From Myxococcus hansupus (GTDB lineage: Bacteria > Myxococcota > Myxococcia > Myxococcales > Myxococcaceae): a stretch of 64,000 nt of DNA. The stretch is taken from contig NZ_CP012109.1 in NCBI RefSeq assembly GCF_000280925.3, positions 2,314,501 to 2,378,500 of the forward strand, read 5' to 3'. Numbering within the stretch: position 1 is the stretch's first letter; each line of letters opens with the position of its first letter. The notes under the pieces were generated by a model. That model made no database searches, was not told the DNA's origin, and was given only the letters and a program-made list of their open reading frames with translations. Shown piece after piece: positions 33,226 to 41,615 of this stretch. Position numbers and translations under genes: made by a program.

Positions 33226-34044
33226 ATGGCAACCAAGGACCTGGACATCGAGCTGAAGCTGCTGCTCGACGCCATCTACCTGAAGTACCACTACGACTTT
33301 CGTGGCTACGCCATGGCGTCGCTCAAGCGCCGCATGACGCTGGCCGCGGACCACTTTGGTTGCCGCACGCTGTCCCAGCTCCAGGACCGCATCCTCCACG
33401 AGCCGCCCCTGTTCCCCGAGCTGCTCAACTACCTCACCGTGCAGGTGAGCGAGATGTTCCGGGACCCGACCTACTTCCGCTCACTGCGTGAGAGCGTCAT
33501 CCCCCTGCTGCGCACGTATCCTTCGCTCAAGGTCTGGGTCGCGGGGTGCAGCACGGGCGAGGAGGTCTACTCCCTGGCCATCCTGCTGCGAGAGGAGGGG
33601 CTGCTGGAGCGCACCCTCATCTACGCGACGGACATCAACACCCAGGCGCTCCAGAAGGCGGAGGCGGGGGTCTACGCGGTGGACCGGATTGCCGCCTTCA
33701 CCCAGAACCACAGCCAGTCGGGTGGCCATGCCTCGCTGTCGGACTACTACACGGCGGCCTACGGCAACGTGGTGTTCGACCGCGCGTTGAAGAAGCACAT
33801 CGTCTTCTCGGACCACAGCCTCGCCACCGACAGCGTCTTCGCCGAGGTGCAGTTGCTGTCCTGCCGCAACGTCCTCATCTACTTCAATCGCGAGCTGCAG
33901 GAGCGGGCCCTCGGGCTCTTCAAGGACTCGCTCTGCCGCAGGGGATTCCTGGGCCTGGGGGCCCGTGAGTCCCTGCGTTTCTCCCAACATGCCCCGGCGT
34001 TCTCCTCCCTCGTCTGGGAGGACCGCATCTTCCAGAAAGGGTAG
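33226..34044 (+). CDS. cheR: CheR-type protein-glutamate methyltransferase
   Basis: Transfers methyl groups from SAM to glutamates of receptors or receptor-like sensors. The 272-aa product has the N-terminal helical domain (YHYDFRGYAMASLKRRM) and the methyltransferase core: VWVAGCSTGEEVYSLAILL (SAM loop), LIYATDINTQALQKAEAG and LLSCRNVLIYF. It follows the hybrid kinase by 16 bp and precedes cheB by 7 bp. No chemoreceptor, CheA or CheW gene lies in the window, so this is not a classical chemotaxis operon. The CHASE3 part of the kinase is a candidate substrate by position only. Confidence 0.94.
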   Translation: MATKDLDIELKLLLDAIYLKYHYDFRGYAMASLKRRMTLAADHFGCRTLSQLQDRILHEPPLFPELLNYLTVQVSEMFRDPTYFRSLRESVIPLLRTYPSLKVWVAGCSTGEEVYSLAILLREEGLLERTLIYATDINTQALQKAEAGVYAVDRIAAFTQNHSQSGGHASLSDYYTAAYGNVVFDRALKKHIVFSDHSLATDSVFAEVQLLSCRNVLIYFNRELQERALGLFKDSLCRRGFLGLGARESLRFSQHAPAFSSLVWEDRIFQKG

Positions 34045-34051
34045 GGCGTTC

Positions 34052-34671
34052 GTGGACTTTGAAAGCCCCACGGGCATCCAAGCTGCCGCCCTCGCGGGCC
34101 GCATCGACGCGGTGGTGGTGGGTGCGTCCGCCGGTGGCGTGGAGGCGCTGGGCACGTTGTTGCCCGCGCTCCCCCGAGGGTTTCGTCCCGCGGTGCTCGT
34201 CGTCCTCCACCAGCCCCGCGAGCGACGCAGCCTGCTGGTCGACATCTTCTCGAGCCGGTGCGCGCTGCCTGTCCAGGAGGCGCAGGACAAGGAGCCCGCC
34301 CAGCCGGGCACCATCTACTTCGCGCCCCCGGACTACCACCTGCTGGTGGATGACGGCCCCTCCCTGGCCTTGTCGGCGGATGAGCCCGTGCTCTTCTCCC
34401 GGCCGTCCATCGACGTGCTCTTCGAGTCGGCCGCGGACACCTATGGCCACCGGCTGGCGGGGCTCATCCTCACGGGCGCGAACTCGGATGGCGCGCGGGG
34501 CCTGGCGGCGGTCCGCGAGGCAGGCGGGGTGACGCTGGTGCAGCGCCCGGACACCGCGATGGTGGCGACCATGCCCACGGCCGCGCTGGCGCGAGGGCGG
34601 CCGACTTCGTGCTCTCGCTCGAACAGATGGCCCAGCTCCTGCGGATGATGGGAGGCGGGCATGAAGGTTGA
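34052..34671 (+). CDS. cheB: CheB-type methylesterase without receiver domain, frameshifted as sequenced
   Basis: Removes methyl esters from glutamates (or deamidates). Starting at a GTG, the protein shows the catalytic triad at family spacing: Ser26 in VVGASAGGVEAL, His53 in LVVLHQPRERRS and Asp147 in LTGANSDGARG. There is no N-terminal receiver, so it would not be phospho-controlled by itself. Near the C-terminus the frame changes: TMPTAALARG is followed by out-of-frame residues to a stop at 34648. One extra G at 34596-34601 would read ADFVLSLEQMAQLLRMMGGG and stop at 34671, overlapping the next gene by 11 bp. The loss affects only the last helix. Confidence 0.88.
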
Positions 34672-35815
34672 CGTTTTCGGGAAGGAATCTGCTTCCATGA
34701 CGCCACGGGTGAAATGCCTCCTTGTCGATGACCTCGAGGAAAACCTCATCGCGCTGGGGGCCTTGCTCCGCCGCGAGGACGTGGAGGTGCTCCAGGCCCG
34801 CTCGGGCGCTCAGGCCCTCGAGCTGTTGCTCGAACACGAGGACGTCGCGCTCGCGTTCCTCGACGTGCAGATGCCGGAGATGGACGGCTTCGAGCTGGCG
34901 GAGCTGATGCGCGGCTCGGAGCGCACGCGCCACATCCCCATCATCTTCGTCACCGCCGGCGCCCACGACCAACGGCGGCGCTTCAAGGGCTATGACGCCG
35001 GCGCGGTGGACTTCCTCTACAAGCCGCTGGAGCCACATGTCCTCCGGAACAAGGCGGAGGTCTTCTTCCAGCTCTATCGGCAGAAGCAGCAACTGGCGCA
35101 GCAGCTCGAGGAGCTGACGGAGACGCTGCGCCTCAACGAGATGTTCACCGCCGTGCTGGGGCACGACCTGCGCAATCCGCTGAGCGCCATCCTCACCGCG
35201 GCGGACCTGCTCTACCGCCGCACCGAGGACCCCGCCGTGCGCAAGAGCGCCATCCGCATGCTGACGAGCGGCAAGCGGATGGGGCGGATGATCGAGGACG
35301 TCCTCGACCTGGCCCGAGCCCGGCTCGCGGGCGGCATTCCCCTGCGCCGCAGTGAGACGGACTTCTCCCAGCTCGTCCACCGCATGGTGCAGGAGCACCA
35401 GACGGCGTTCCCCCAGCACTCCATCGAGGTCCGGCAAGACGGGGACCTGGTGGGGGACTGGGACGCGGACCGGCTGGCGCAGGTGGCGTCGAACCTGATT
35501 GGCAATGCGCTCCAGCACGGCGACGCCAGCGAGCCTGTCCAACTGCGCCTCGACGGCAGCAAGACGGACGCCGTCTCCTTCTCCGTGTCCAACGTGGGCG
35601 TGATTCCCACCGAACTCCAGCCCTACCTCTTCGACCCGTTCCGGCGAGGCTCCCAGCAGCGCGGCCGCACCGGGGGGTTGGGCTTGGGCCTCTACATCGT
35701 CCAGCAGATCATCCATGCGCACCACGGCAGCGTGGATGTGGACTCGGGCGCCAGCCGGCATACGACGTTCCGCGTCGTGCTCCCGCGCCGAGGAACGGAG
35801 GTCGTCAAGCTCTGA
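34661..35815 (+). CDS. Receiver-histidine kinase protein
   Basis: A 384-aa protein. Receiver domain at about residues 18-135 with phospho-acceptor Asp68 (LAFLDVQMPEMDGFEL) and KPLEPH. A short coiled coil links to a HisKA domain with His168 in VLGHDLRNPLS and an HATPase (NLIGNALQHG; GGLGLGLYIVQQI). The start MKVDVFGKE is favoured by GGGAGG 6 bases upstream; MTPRVKCLL at 34697 is an alternative. It overlaps the end of cheB. No membrane span, so it is a cytoplasmic signal integrator, last gene of the unit. The phosphorylation partner is probably the hybrid kinase or its receivers. Confidence 0.92.
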   Translation: MKVDVFGKESASMTPRVKCLLVDDLEENLIALGALLRREDVEVLQARSGAQALELLLEHEDVALAFLDVQMPEMDGFELAELMRGSERTRHIPIIFVTAGAHDQRRRFKGYDAGAVDFLYKPLEPHVLRNKAEVFFQLYRQKQQLAQQLEELTETLRLNEMFTAVLGHDLRNPLSAILTAADLLYRRTEDPAVRKSAIRMLTSGKRMGRMIEDVLDLARARLAGGIPLRRSETDFSQLVHRMVQEHQTAFPQHSIEVRQDGDLVGDWDADRLAQVASNLIGNALQHGDASEPVQLRLDGSKTDAVSFSVSNVGVIPTELQPYLFDPFRRGSQQRGRTGGLGLGLYIVQQIIHAHHGSVDVDSGASRHTTFRVVLPRRGTEVVKL

Positions 35816-35893
35816 GTCCCGTCAGGTCCTTGTCCTTCGTCAACGCCTGTGACGGGATGCCACGCAAAGACGACGTGGACAGGAGATGCATGC

Positions 35894-37180
35894 GTGCGAG
35901 TGGCCCGGCCCCTGAGCCCCAACGAGGCGGAGTTTGAGTTCTACAACAGCCACCTGAGCGGCGCGCTGCAGATGCAGTTGTGCCTCCGGGTGGAGGGGCC
36001 GCTCGACTTTGGCATCCTCGAACGCGCGTTGCGGCTGCTCCAGCAGGAGCACACGTTGCTCCAGGCGCGGATCGCCGGGCCTGAAGGTGCGCCTCACTAC
36101 GAGGTCGACCCGGACCTGCGCATCCCCGCCCAGCAGATTCCCCGTGAGCAAGCCGAGCAATGGCGGGCCGTGATGTCGGACGCGCTGAACGCCTCGCTGG
36201 ACACGTCACGGGGATTGCTTCGCGTCAGCTACATCCCCGCGGGCCAGGGTGCGGCGTGGCACGACGTGGTCATCAAGTCACACCACGGCATCATGGACGC
36301 CGCCGTGATGATGCGCGTGTACGGGCGTTTGTTGGAGCTATGTGGAGCGCTGGCCGAGGGACGCGAGCCGGCACTGTCGCCCGCGCGTCCGGTCTCTCCG
36401 CCCACGACGGAGCTGTTGCCCCTGAGCGGGTGGGCGTTGCGCGCGAAGGTGGCCCGGTTCATGGCTCACATGGGGTGGACGATGCTCACGCGGAGGCCCC
36501 AGCCGATGCCGCTGAAGGACTTCGTGCCCGTGAGCGAGCAGCAGTCGAGCTTCCTCGACATCCAGTTGCCGTCCGAGCTGCTGTCGAGCCTGGTCGCGCG
36601 TGCGCGGCAAGAGCGCACCACGGTGACGGGGGCCCTTGCTGCGGCGATGCTGCTCACCATCCGGAAGGAGCTGGGCGGGGTGGGGCGGATGAATCTCGGC
36701 TGGCTTTCGCCCATGAGTTACCGCAACGCGCTGCCTGCGGACTTCGCGGACCCGTCGAACCTGGCCTTCGCTTTCGGCACGGGAATGTTCGTCAACGCCG
36801 TCGAAGCCCGGGACGGTGGCTTTTGGGAGTTGGCCCGCGCAACGAAGGCGAACTTCGAAGCCGCCCGCGAGTCCGAGCTGCACTACACCACCCCGCATCT
36901 GGCGAAGCTGCGCATGTCCTTCTTCCGGAAGGAGCAGGCCCCGCCGATGTCGCTGTCCTTCTCGAACATGGGCACCTTTCAGGTCCCCGCATCGCTGGGG
37001 CCGCTGTCGCTCCAGGAGATTCAGTTCACGCCGTCCATCCGGGGCTACGGCCCCTTGTGGGTCGTGCACGCGTACACCTTCCGAGACGCGCTCAACATCC
37101 ACCTGGGCTTCACCGAGCCCCTGCTGCGCCCCGAAGCCGCGCGCCAATGGTTGGACTCGGTGGTGGCGCTCTTGAAATAA
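35894..37180 (+). CDS. Condensation-domain-like acyltransferase (HHxxxDA type)
   Basis: A 428-aa protein starting at a GTG that has AGGAG 8 bases before it. HHGIMDA at residues 130-136 in VIKSHHGIMDAAVMM matches the HHxxxDG active-site motif of NRPS condensation domains, with Ala for the last Gly. The rest has the two-lobed CoA-dependent-acyltransferase layout (NLGWLSPMSYRNAL, LSFSNMGTFQVP). It stands alone, without carrier or adenylation domains, as in PapA-like and alcohol O-acetyltransferase proteins. The acyl donor and acceptor are unknown. It is convergent with a TetR regulator across a short terminator. Confidence 0.82.
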   Translation: MRVARPLSPNEAEFEFYNSHLSGALQMQLCLRVEGPLDFGILERALRLLQQEHTLLQARIAGPEGAPHYEVDPDLRIPAQQIPREQAEQWRAVMSDALNASLDTSRGLLRVSYIPAGQGAAWHDVVIKSHHGIMDAAVMMRVYGRLLELCGALAEGREPALSPARPVSPPTTELLPLSGWALRAKVARFMAHMGWTMLTRRPQPMPLKDFVPVSEQQSSFLDIQLPSELLSSLVARARQERTTVTGALAAAMLLTIRKELGGVGRMNLGWLSPMSYRNALPADFADPSNLAFAFGTGMFVNAVEARDGGFWELARATKANFEAARESELHYTTPHLAKLRMSFFRKEQAPPMSLSFSNMGTFQVPASLGPLSLQEIQFTPSIRGYGPLWVVHAYTFRDALNIHLGFTEPLLRPEAARQWLDSVVALLK

Positions 37181-37186
37181 GCCCTG

Positions 37187-37906
37187 GTCTGAGTCGGATA
37201 CGCGCGCCCGGCTGGCCCCTTCCCGCGAAGGGGCCGTGGCCGCTCCTGGGTGAGGCGCGGCCGTCTCGTGCGTTCGAGGGGCTCCATCCGGCGTCGTGCC
37301 CCCGTGCCCCTTGGGCCCGGTCGGGCTGTCCGGCGTCAGGGCTCGCCAGAGCGACTGGGCTGCGTCGAGGACATCCGTGTCGGTGACCTCCTCGCCCTCG
37401 GTCACACGGCGGGCCAGTTCCAGAACGAGACCCCACGCCAGGCACTCGTGCGTCCGAAGGCGGCCCTTCATCAGCGCGCCCTCGCGCTCGCCATGGACGA
37501 GCAGTTGCCGCACCACCGCCCGGATAGGGCCCGTCGGATTCTCAGGGTCGGTGCTCTCCGGATGCCAGTGCAGGAAGGCGAAGCTGAAGAGCGCGGGGTG
37601 CTGGATGGCCCACCACGCGACTTCACACCAGACGTCGAAGAACACCCCTCGGAATCCATGGGTCCGCGCGTAGTCAAGTGACACCTGGAACGCGACGTTC
37701 CCCACGTGCGCGAGTTCACCCTCGGCATACCTTCTTATCGCCGTCGCGAAGCCCTGTTTGCTGCCGTAGCGCCGGTACATCGAGCCGATCGACATCCGCA
37801 CGGCTTGAGCGAGCTCTCCAGCCTGAACATTGTCGAAGCCCTTCCGTGCGAGCACCGTCGCGGCGTCCCGCATGTGGAAGCCCATCAACATGGCTGGACT
37901 GAACAT
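37187..37906 (-). CDS. TetR/AcrR-family transcriptional regulator, 3' end uncertain
   Basis: The N-terminus carries a TetR helix-turn-helix: AATVLARKGFDNVQAGELAQ followed by RMSIGSMYRRYGSKQGFATA. The ligand-binding part runs to about residue 190 (SLWRALTP), the normal size for this family. Yet there is no in-frame stop after that. The frame stays open through Pro/Arg/Gly-rich sequence and into the opposite strand of the acyltransferase gene, to 36338 (522 aa if translated). The end given here is the approximate end of the region before that overlap. A lost stop or one-base indel is possible. GGAAGG precedes the ATG. A perfect palindrome lies 34 bp upstream. Confidence 0.75.
37212..37233. terminator. 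Hairpin between the convergent acyltransferase and TetR genes
   Basis: GGCCCCTTC and GAAGGGGCC form a perfect 9-bp stem with a 4-nt loop. No T-run follows in either direction, so termination strength is uncertain. Confidence 0.55.
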
Positions 37907-37940
37907 CGGCCTTCCCCCCTCACCGTTCGCGGACGGACTT

Positions 37941-37966
37941 GCGTGGAAGGAACGTTCCTTCCACGC
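37941..37966. promoter_or_regulatory. Perfect 26-bp palindrome upstream of the TetR gene, candidate operator
   Basis: GCGTGGAAGGAAC is followed directly by its exact complement GTTCCTTCCACGC. TetR-family repressors bind such inverted repeats, usually next to their own gene. A shorter inverted repeat, CGTTCCGCGGAACG, lies at 38074-38087 and shares GTTCC/GGAAC half-sites in the reverse order. Confidence 0.82.
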
Positions 37967-38510
37967 CTCCCTGTCTACAGGGTGGGGCTGACATGAGGTG
38001 CTCGGCCAAGTCGCGAACCCCTGTGGACGCGAGTGCCGGTGGCCATGCGTCCACGCGTTTGGCCAGGGGGCGTCGTTCCGCGGAACGCGCTGGAGCAGGC
38101 GCGCCGTGGCGGCTGGGGCCTGACCTCGTGCATCAATCGATGCGCGCTCAGCTCCCGGTTACGGTTGCCTGAGTGGCTGATGCGGCAGACGGATGCGCGC
38201 GACATCGTGCGAAAAGTCGGTACCCGTGTGGGGCGACCCGGCAGATGGAGCTGACTTCCGAGACGATTCAGATTCGGTTGTGTGCGTCACCGTCGGAGCC
38301 ACGACGTGGCGGCTCGGGGGCCGTCGCTCGCCGGAGGACCTCTGACGCCACTTGGGTTCTGGCGGGCGCGTTGCGCACGTCGCAGACGGTGAGCAGGTGT
38401 GGCTACTTGGGCGCGTCTGGGATCCGGCACGCGGGAACCGTGGCCTGCGCGAGCGCCTCTTGGCTGCTGGAGCCCCGCTGCGTGGCCGAGGCGAGAGCAG
38501 GGCAATGGCG
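37967..38510. other. Gene-free region between the TetR promoter and the DUF4340 gene
   Basis: I found no frame with family resemblance on either strand; the open frames present lack codon-position bias and good starts. Contents are the small palindrome at 38074-38087 and otherwise unassigned DNA. A small RNA or decayed gene cannot be excluded. Confidence 0.5.
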
Positions 38511-40046
38511 TCAAGGTGTTGGCTTGGTTTGCGCGCCTTCCTTGGAGGTGTCCGGGACGTTCTCCAGAAGTTCCTCGGGTCGGGTTGGGAGTACCACCTT
38601 GGCTTCGGGGACTTTGAGGACATCGGCTCCCGAGCCTCGTGCGTACAGCGCGCCGGGCTCATCCGGCACTTCGCTGCCCAACCAGAGTCTTGCCAGTTCC
38701 TTGCCATCCTCGCCCAGCAGCACGACGCCTGGGGAAGTCGCGCTCACTCCGTACCGAGCCCAGTTCTTCGGGGCTGTTTCCCCAAAGCCCGTTGCCTTCA
38801 ACGTCTCCAGCGCACGCAGCAGTGACGCGAGCTTGAAGTGTTGCGCCTTGCCCTGCCGAGGCGATTCCATGTCCCAATGGCCAACGCCGTCGTTCGTGCC
38901 CGCGGCGCTCACAACTGTGATGGCGGGTGCGTCGCCCCCAGGGTGAACCACGACGCGGCGGACGTCCTTGCGCTGGAAGTCGAGCACGCGCCGGTCCTTC
39001 AATTCGCGGGCGCCCACGTCCAGCACGCTCAGGGCGTCTTCGGCGATTTCACCCAGCAGGGCCTGCGTTCCCTGCTCACGCAATGCGTAGGCGCGTGTGA
39101 CGCCTGCCTCCGTCACCCGGGACATCCTCACGCGCACGGGCTCGTCCGCGTCGCTGGTGAATCGTGCATCCACCGACGGCGTTTCGAGGCCCAGCCGCTT
39201 ACGAGCCTCCGGGGTGTCCTCGGGGAACGACAGGGCTCGCTGCTCGACCAGGGTCTTCACCAAGCCAGCGACGCGCGCCGTGTCCGCGCTGGCGGCCACC
39301 GGCTCCACCAGGCGCCAGCCCGTGCCGTCCGCCGCCCGGGCCAACTGGTACGACTGTAGACCCGCCTTCACCTCGATGCGCTTCAACGCGCGTTCATCCA
39401 GAGGGCCCAGGAGGGCCTTGGATCGCAGGGCGAAGGTGTCCCGGTCCAGCGCCCACCGGACCGTTCCCGCGGCGGCGTAGACCGTGGGCTCCTCATCACG
39501 GCGCACATAGACGGAGCCGTCGTAGGTGTTCTCGCGACCGCCATGGAGTGTCACCGTCCGCTGGCGCTCGGCGTCTTGCGCTCCTCCGCCCTGGGCATCG
39601 GGAACGTAGGCTCGGGCGGTAACCGTGAAGACGGGTGGTTTGAGGCCGAACGCCGCCAGGTCAGCTTCGGTAGGCGCCTCCTTTACGGTGGCGCTGAACG
39701 TCGAGGACGCGAGCGTGCTGATGATGGACTCAACCACGACGGCCTCCGCGCGAGCCGCCACCGGCGCGGTCACCCTCCAGGTGCCATCCTTCTCGCGAAT
39801 CAGCTCCGTCGTGACGCCTTGGGCGCGGACCGACAGGTGCGTGAAGACCGGCTTCGCCCGGGCGCTTCCTTCTCCACCCTGGGCATTCGGTTCGCCCGTA
39901 GCGAAGAGCTGCTGAGACGTCGCGTTGTCCTTGCCCGGCTCACGGGATTTGCCTGCGCGCTCCTCGGTGCATGCGGAGAGCGCCAGGCACGCCGCGGCGG
40001 CCACCGCGAGTGTGCTCCGGAGCGGATGTCTTCTCGAAGGGCTCAC
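38511..40046 (-). CDS. DUF4340-type lipoprotein of a Gld-like ABC operon
   Basis: A 511-aa product with signal LAVAAAACLALSACTEERAG (lipobox LSAC). The mature part repeats a beta-rich unit: VFTHLSVRAQGVTTELIREK and LKRIEVKAGLQSYQLARAAD followed by GWRLVEPVAASADTARVAGL, as in the DUF4340 family. Such genes typically end operons encoding GldA/GldF/GldG-type ABC transporters, as here: it overlaps the GldG-like gene by 4 bp (ATGA). Probably an exported or membrane-linked partner of the transporter; biochemical role unknown. Confidence 0.85.
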   Translation of the reverse strand: MSPSRRHPLRSTLAVAAAACLALSACTEERAGKSREPGKDNATSQQLFATGEPNAQGGEGSARAKPVFTHLSVRAQGVTTELIREKDGTWRVTAPVAARAEAVVVESIISTLASSTFSATVKEAPTEADLAAFGLKPPVFTVTARAYVPDAQGGGAQDAERQRTVTLHGGRENTYDGSVYVRRDEEPTVYAAAGTVRWALDRDTFALRSKALLGPLDERALKRIEVKAGLQSYQLARAADGTGWRLVEPVAASADTARVAGLVKTLVEQRALSFPEDTPEARKRLGLETPSVDARFTSDADEPVRVRMSRVTEAGVTRAYALREQGTQALLGEIAEDALSVLDVGARELKDRRVLDFQRKDVRRVVVHPGGDAPAITVVSAAGTNDGVGHWDMESPRQGKAQHFKLASLLRALETLKATGFGETAPKNWARYGVSATSPGVVLLGEDGKELARLWLGSEVPDEPGALYARGSGADVLKVPEAKVVLPTRPEELLENVPDTSKEGAQTKPTP

Positions 40047-41614
40047 TTGTTCCGCCTCGCCAGCCAGATGGCCAGGCCGATGCCCAGAAGGGACAGGGGC
40101 ATCAGGTCGGTGGTGACGAACCGGATGCCGCTGAGCGTCGCCGCGTCGAGTTCCAGCGTGGACACCTCACGGTCCGGGGGGCGGATGGTGATTTTGGTGA
40201 CCTGATTGGATGCCCAGCCCAGCGCGTTCATCACCAGATTCCGGTTCGGCTCATGGCCCCAGTTTGGATCGAGGAGGATTTCCGAGTCCCCCATCACCAC
40301 GAGCCGGCCTTCGTCGAAGCGCTTGCCCGGAGCGTCCTTCGTGTCACGTGTCACGGCCGCCACGAGGATGAGCTGTCCCGTCTTCTCGCCCGCGGAGGGC
40401 AGGGCGTTCTCCTCGGGGGTGCTCTCCAGCCAGCCATGCTGCGAGGTGAGGACCACCGGCTCCACCTGGACGCCCGGCGCCAGTCCCTGGCGCAGCAGGG
40501 AGAGGCTGCGGGAGGTCGGGAACTCCACGTTGAGCGCCTGTTGGCGTAGCGGCTGGCCAATCTCGTGGTCGCTGTAGAAGAGCGACAACACGACGAAGGG
40601 ATTGCCGCTGTTGAATTGCGCGTCGGCGACGATGCCTTCGTCCACCTGCACGCCGTGCTCCGCCAGCAGCGCGTCCAGGCCGTCCCGGAGTCCCGCGTCC
40701 GCGAAGTAGAGCAGGCGACCTCCGGAGGCGAGATAGCGCCGGAGGGAGTCCTTCTCCGGGGCCACGAAAGGGACGCGGGCGCCCGCGATGACCACCAGCG
40801 CGGCGTCCTTCGGCACATCCGCGACGCCCGCGAGGTGAAGGGGCTCGGCGGCGTAGCCTTCCTGTGTCAGTTGCCGTCGGAACTCGGACAGGCTGGCGCC
40901 CGGGTCGTTGGGCGGTGCCTGCTCCTTGTCGAGCGGCCACTCTCCGTGGCCCATGACGAAATAGACCTTCTGCGTGCCCACCGCGTTGAGCTTGATGAGC
41001 GCTTGCGTCAGCTCCTGCTCGGAAACGGTGTGCAGCGTGGTGTGTGAGGCGTGTTCACCCTCGCCACGCGCCAGGACCACCGCCGTCTGTCCCTCGCGGA
41101 CCTGGTACTTCGCGGCCAGGTCCGGGCTCCGGCGTGGGTCCTTGAAGGTGAACTCGAAGCGCTCCGGTGCCTCCGCGCGGTAGAGCTGGAAGAGCGCTTC
41201 CAACTGGCCATATTGGGGATGCGCCGGGGTGATGAATCCAATGGCGCGCACCGGGTCGGGGATGGCGGTGAGCGTGGACACTGTCTGCGGCGAGAGCGTG
41301 TGGATGCGCGCCTGCGTCAAGTCCCAACGCCGGTTGAGCTTGAAGGCCAGGGCGTTCACCGCCACCAGGGCCGCGAGGACGCCGAGCGTGAGGAGCACCG
41401 TGGTGCCAAAGGCCCGCCCCGTCTTGCGCGTGGCGAACTGGTTGAGCTGCCGGAAATTTGTCGCGACGTAGACGCCCACCAGCACCAGGCCCACGCCCGC
41501 CTTCACCGCGGCGGCGAGGTGGCTGTCCGAGGTGACCAGCAGGGTGAAGGGGCTCGACAGCAGGAGCAGCAGTCCGAACGCGCCCAGGACCTTCCCAAGG
41601 TTGCCGGTCTTCAT
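40043..41614 (-). CDS. GldG-like membrane component of an ABC transporter
   Basis: A 523-aa protein. Two N-terminal hydrophobic segments (LGAFGLLLLLSSPFTLLVTS; AGVGLVLVGVYVATN), another near residue 73 (TVLLTLGVLAALVAVNALAF), then a large outer domain with RWDLTQARIHTLSPQTVSTL and DKEQAPPNDPGASLSEFRRQ, and a C-terminal helix at the end (LMPLSLLGIGLAIWLARR). This layout and the DLT..R.HTLS motif are typical of GldG/ABC_transp_aux proteins. It begins 1 bp after the permease stop and overlaps the DUF4340 gene by 4 bp. Confidence 0.88.
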   Translation of the reverse strand: MKTGNLGKVLGAFGLLLLLSSPFTLLVTSDSHLAAAVKAGVGLVLVGVYVATNFRQLNQFATRKTGRAFGTTVLLTLGVLAALVAVNALAFKLNRRWDLTQARIHTLSPQTVSTLTAIPDPVRAIGFITPAHPQYGQLEALFQLYRAEAPERFEFTFKDPRRSPDLAAKYQVREGQTAVVLARGEGEHASHTTLHTVSEQELTQALIKLNAVGTQKVYFVMGHGEWPLDKEQAPPNDPGASLSEFRRQLTQEGYAAEPLHLAGVADVPKDAALVVIAGARVPFVAPEKDSLRRYLASGGRLLYFADAGLRDGLDALLAEHGVQVDEGIVADAQFNSGNPFVVLSLFYSDHEIGQPLRQQALNVEFPTSRSLSLLRQGLAPGVQVEPVVLTSQHGWLESTPEENALPSAGEKTGQLILVAAVTRDTKDAPGKRFDEGRLVVMGDSEILLDPNWGHEPNRNLVMNALGWASNQVTKITIRPPDREVSTLELDAATLSGIRFVTTDLMPLSLLGIGLAIWLARRNK

Positions 41615-41615
41615 C

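Noticed and set aside
38173-38946. Plus-strand open frame in and beyond the gene-free region
   Set aside because: Ser/Arg/Ala-rich sequence without family signs; its second half is the shadow of the DUF4340 gene.
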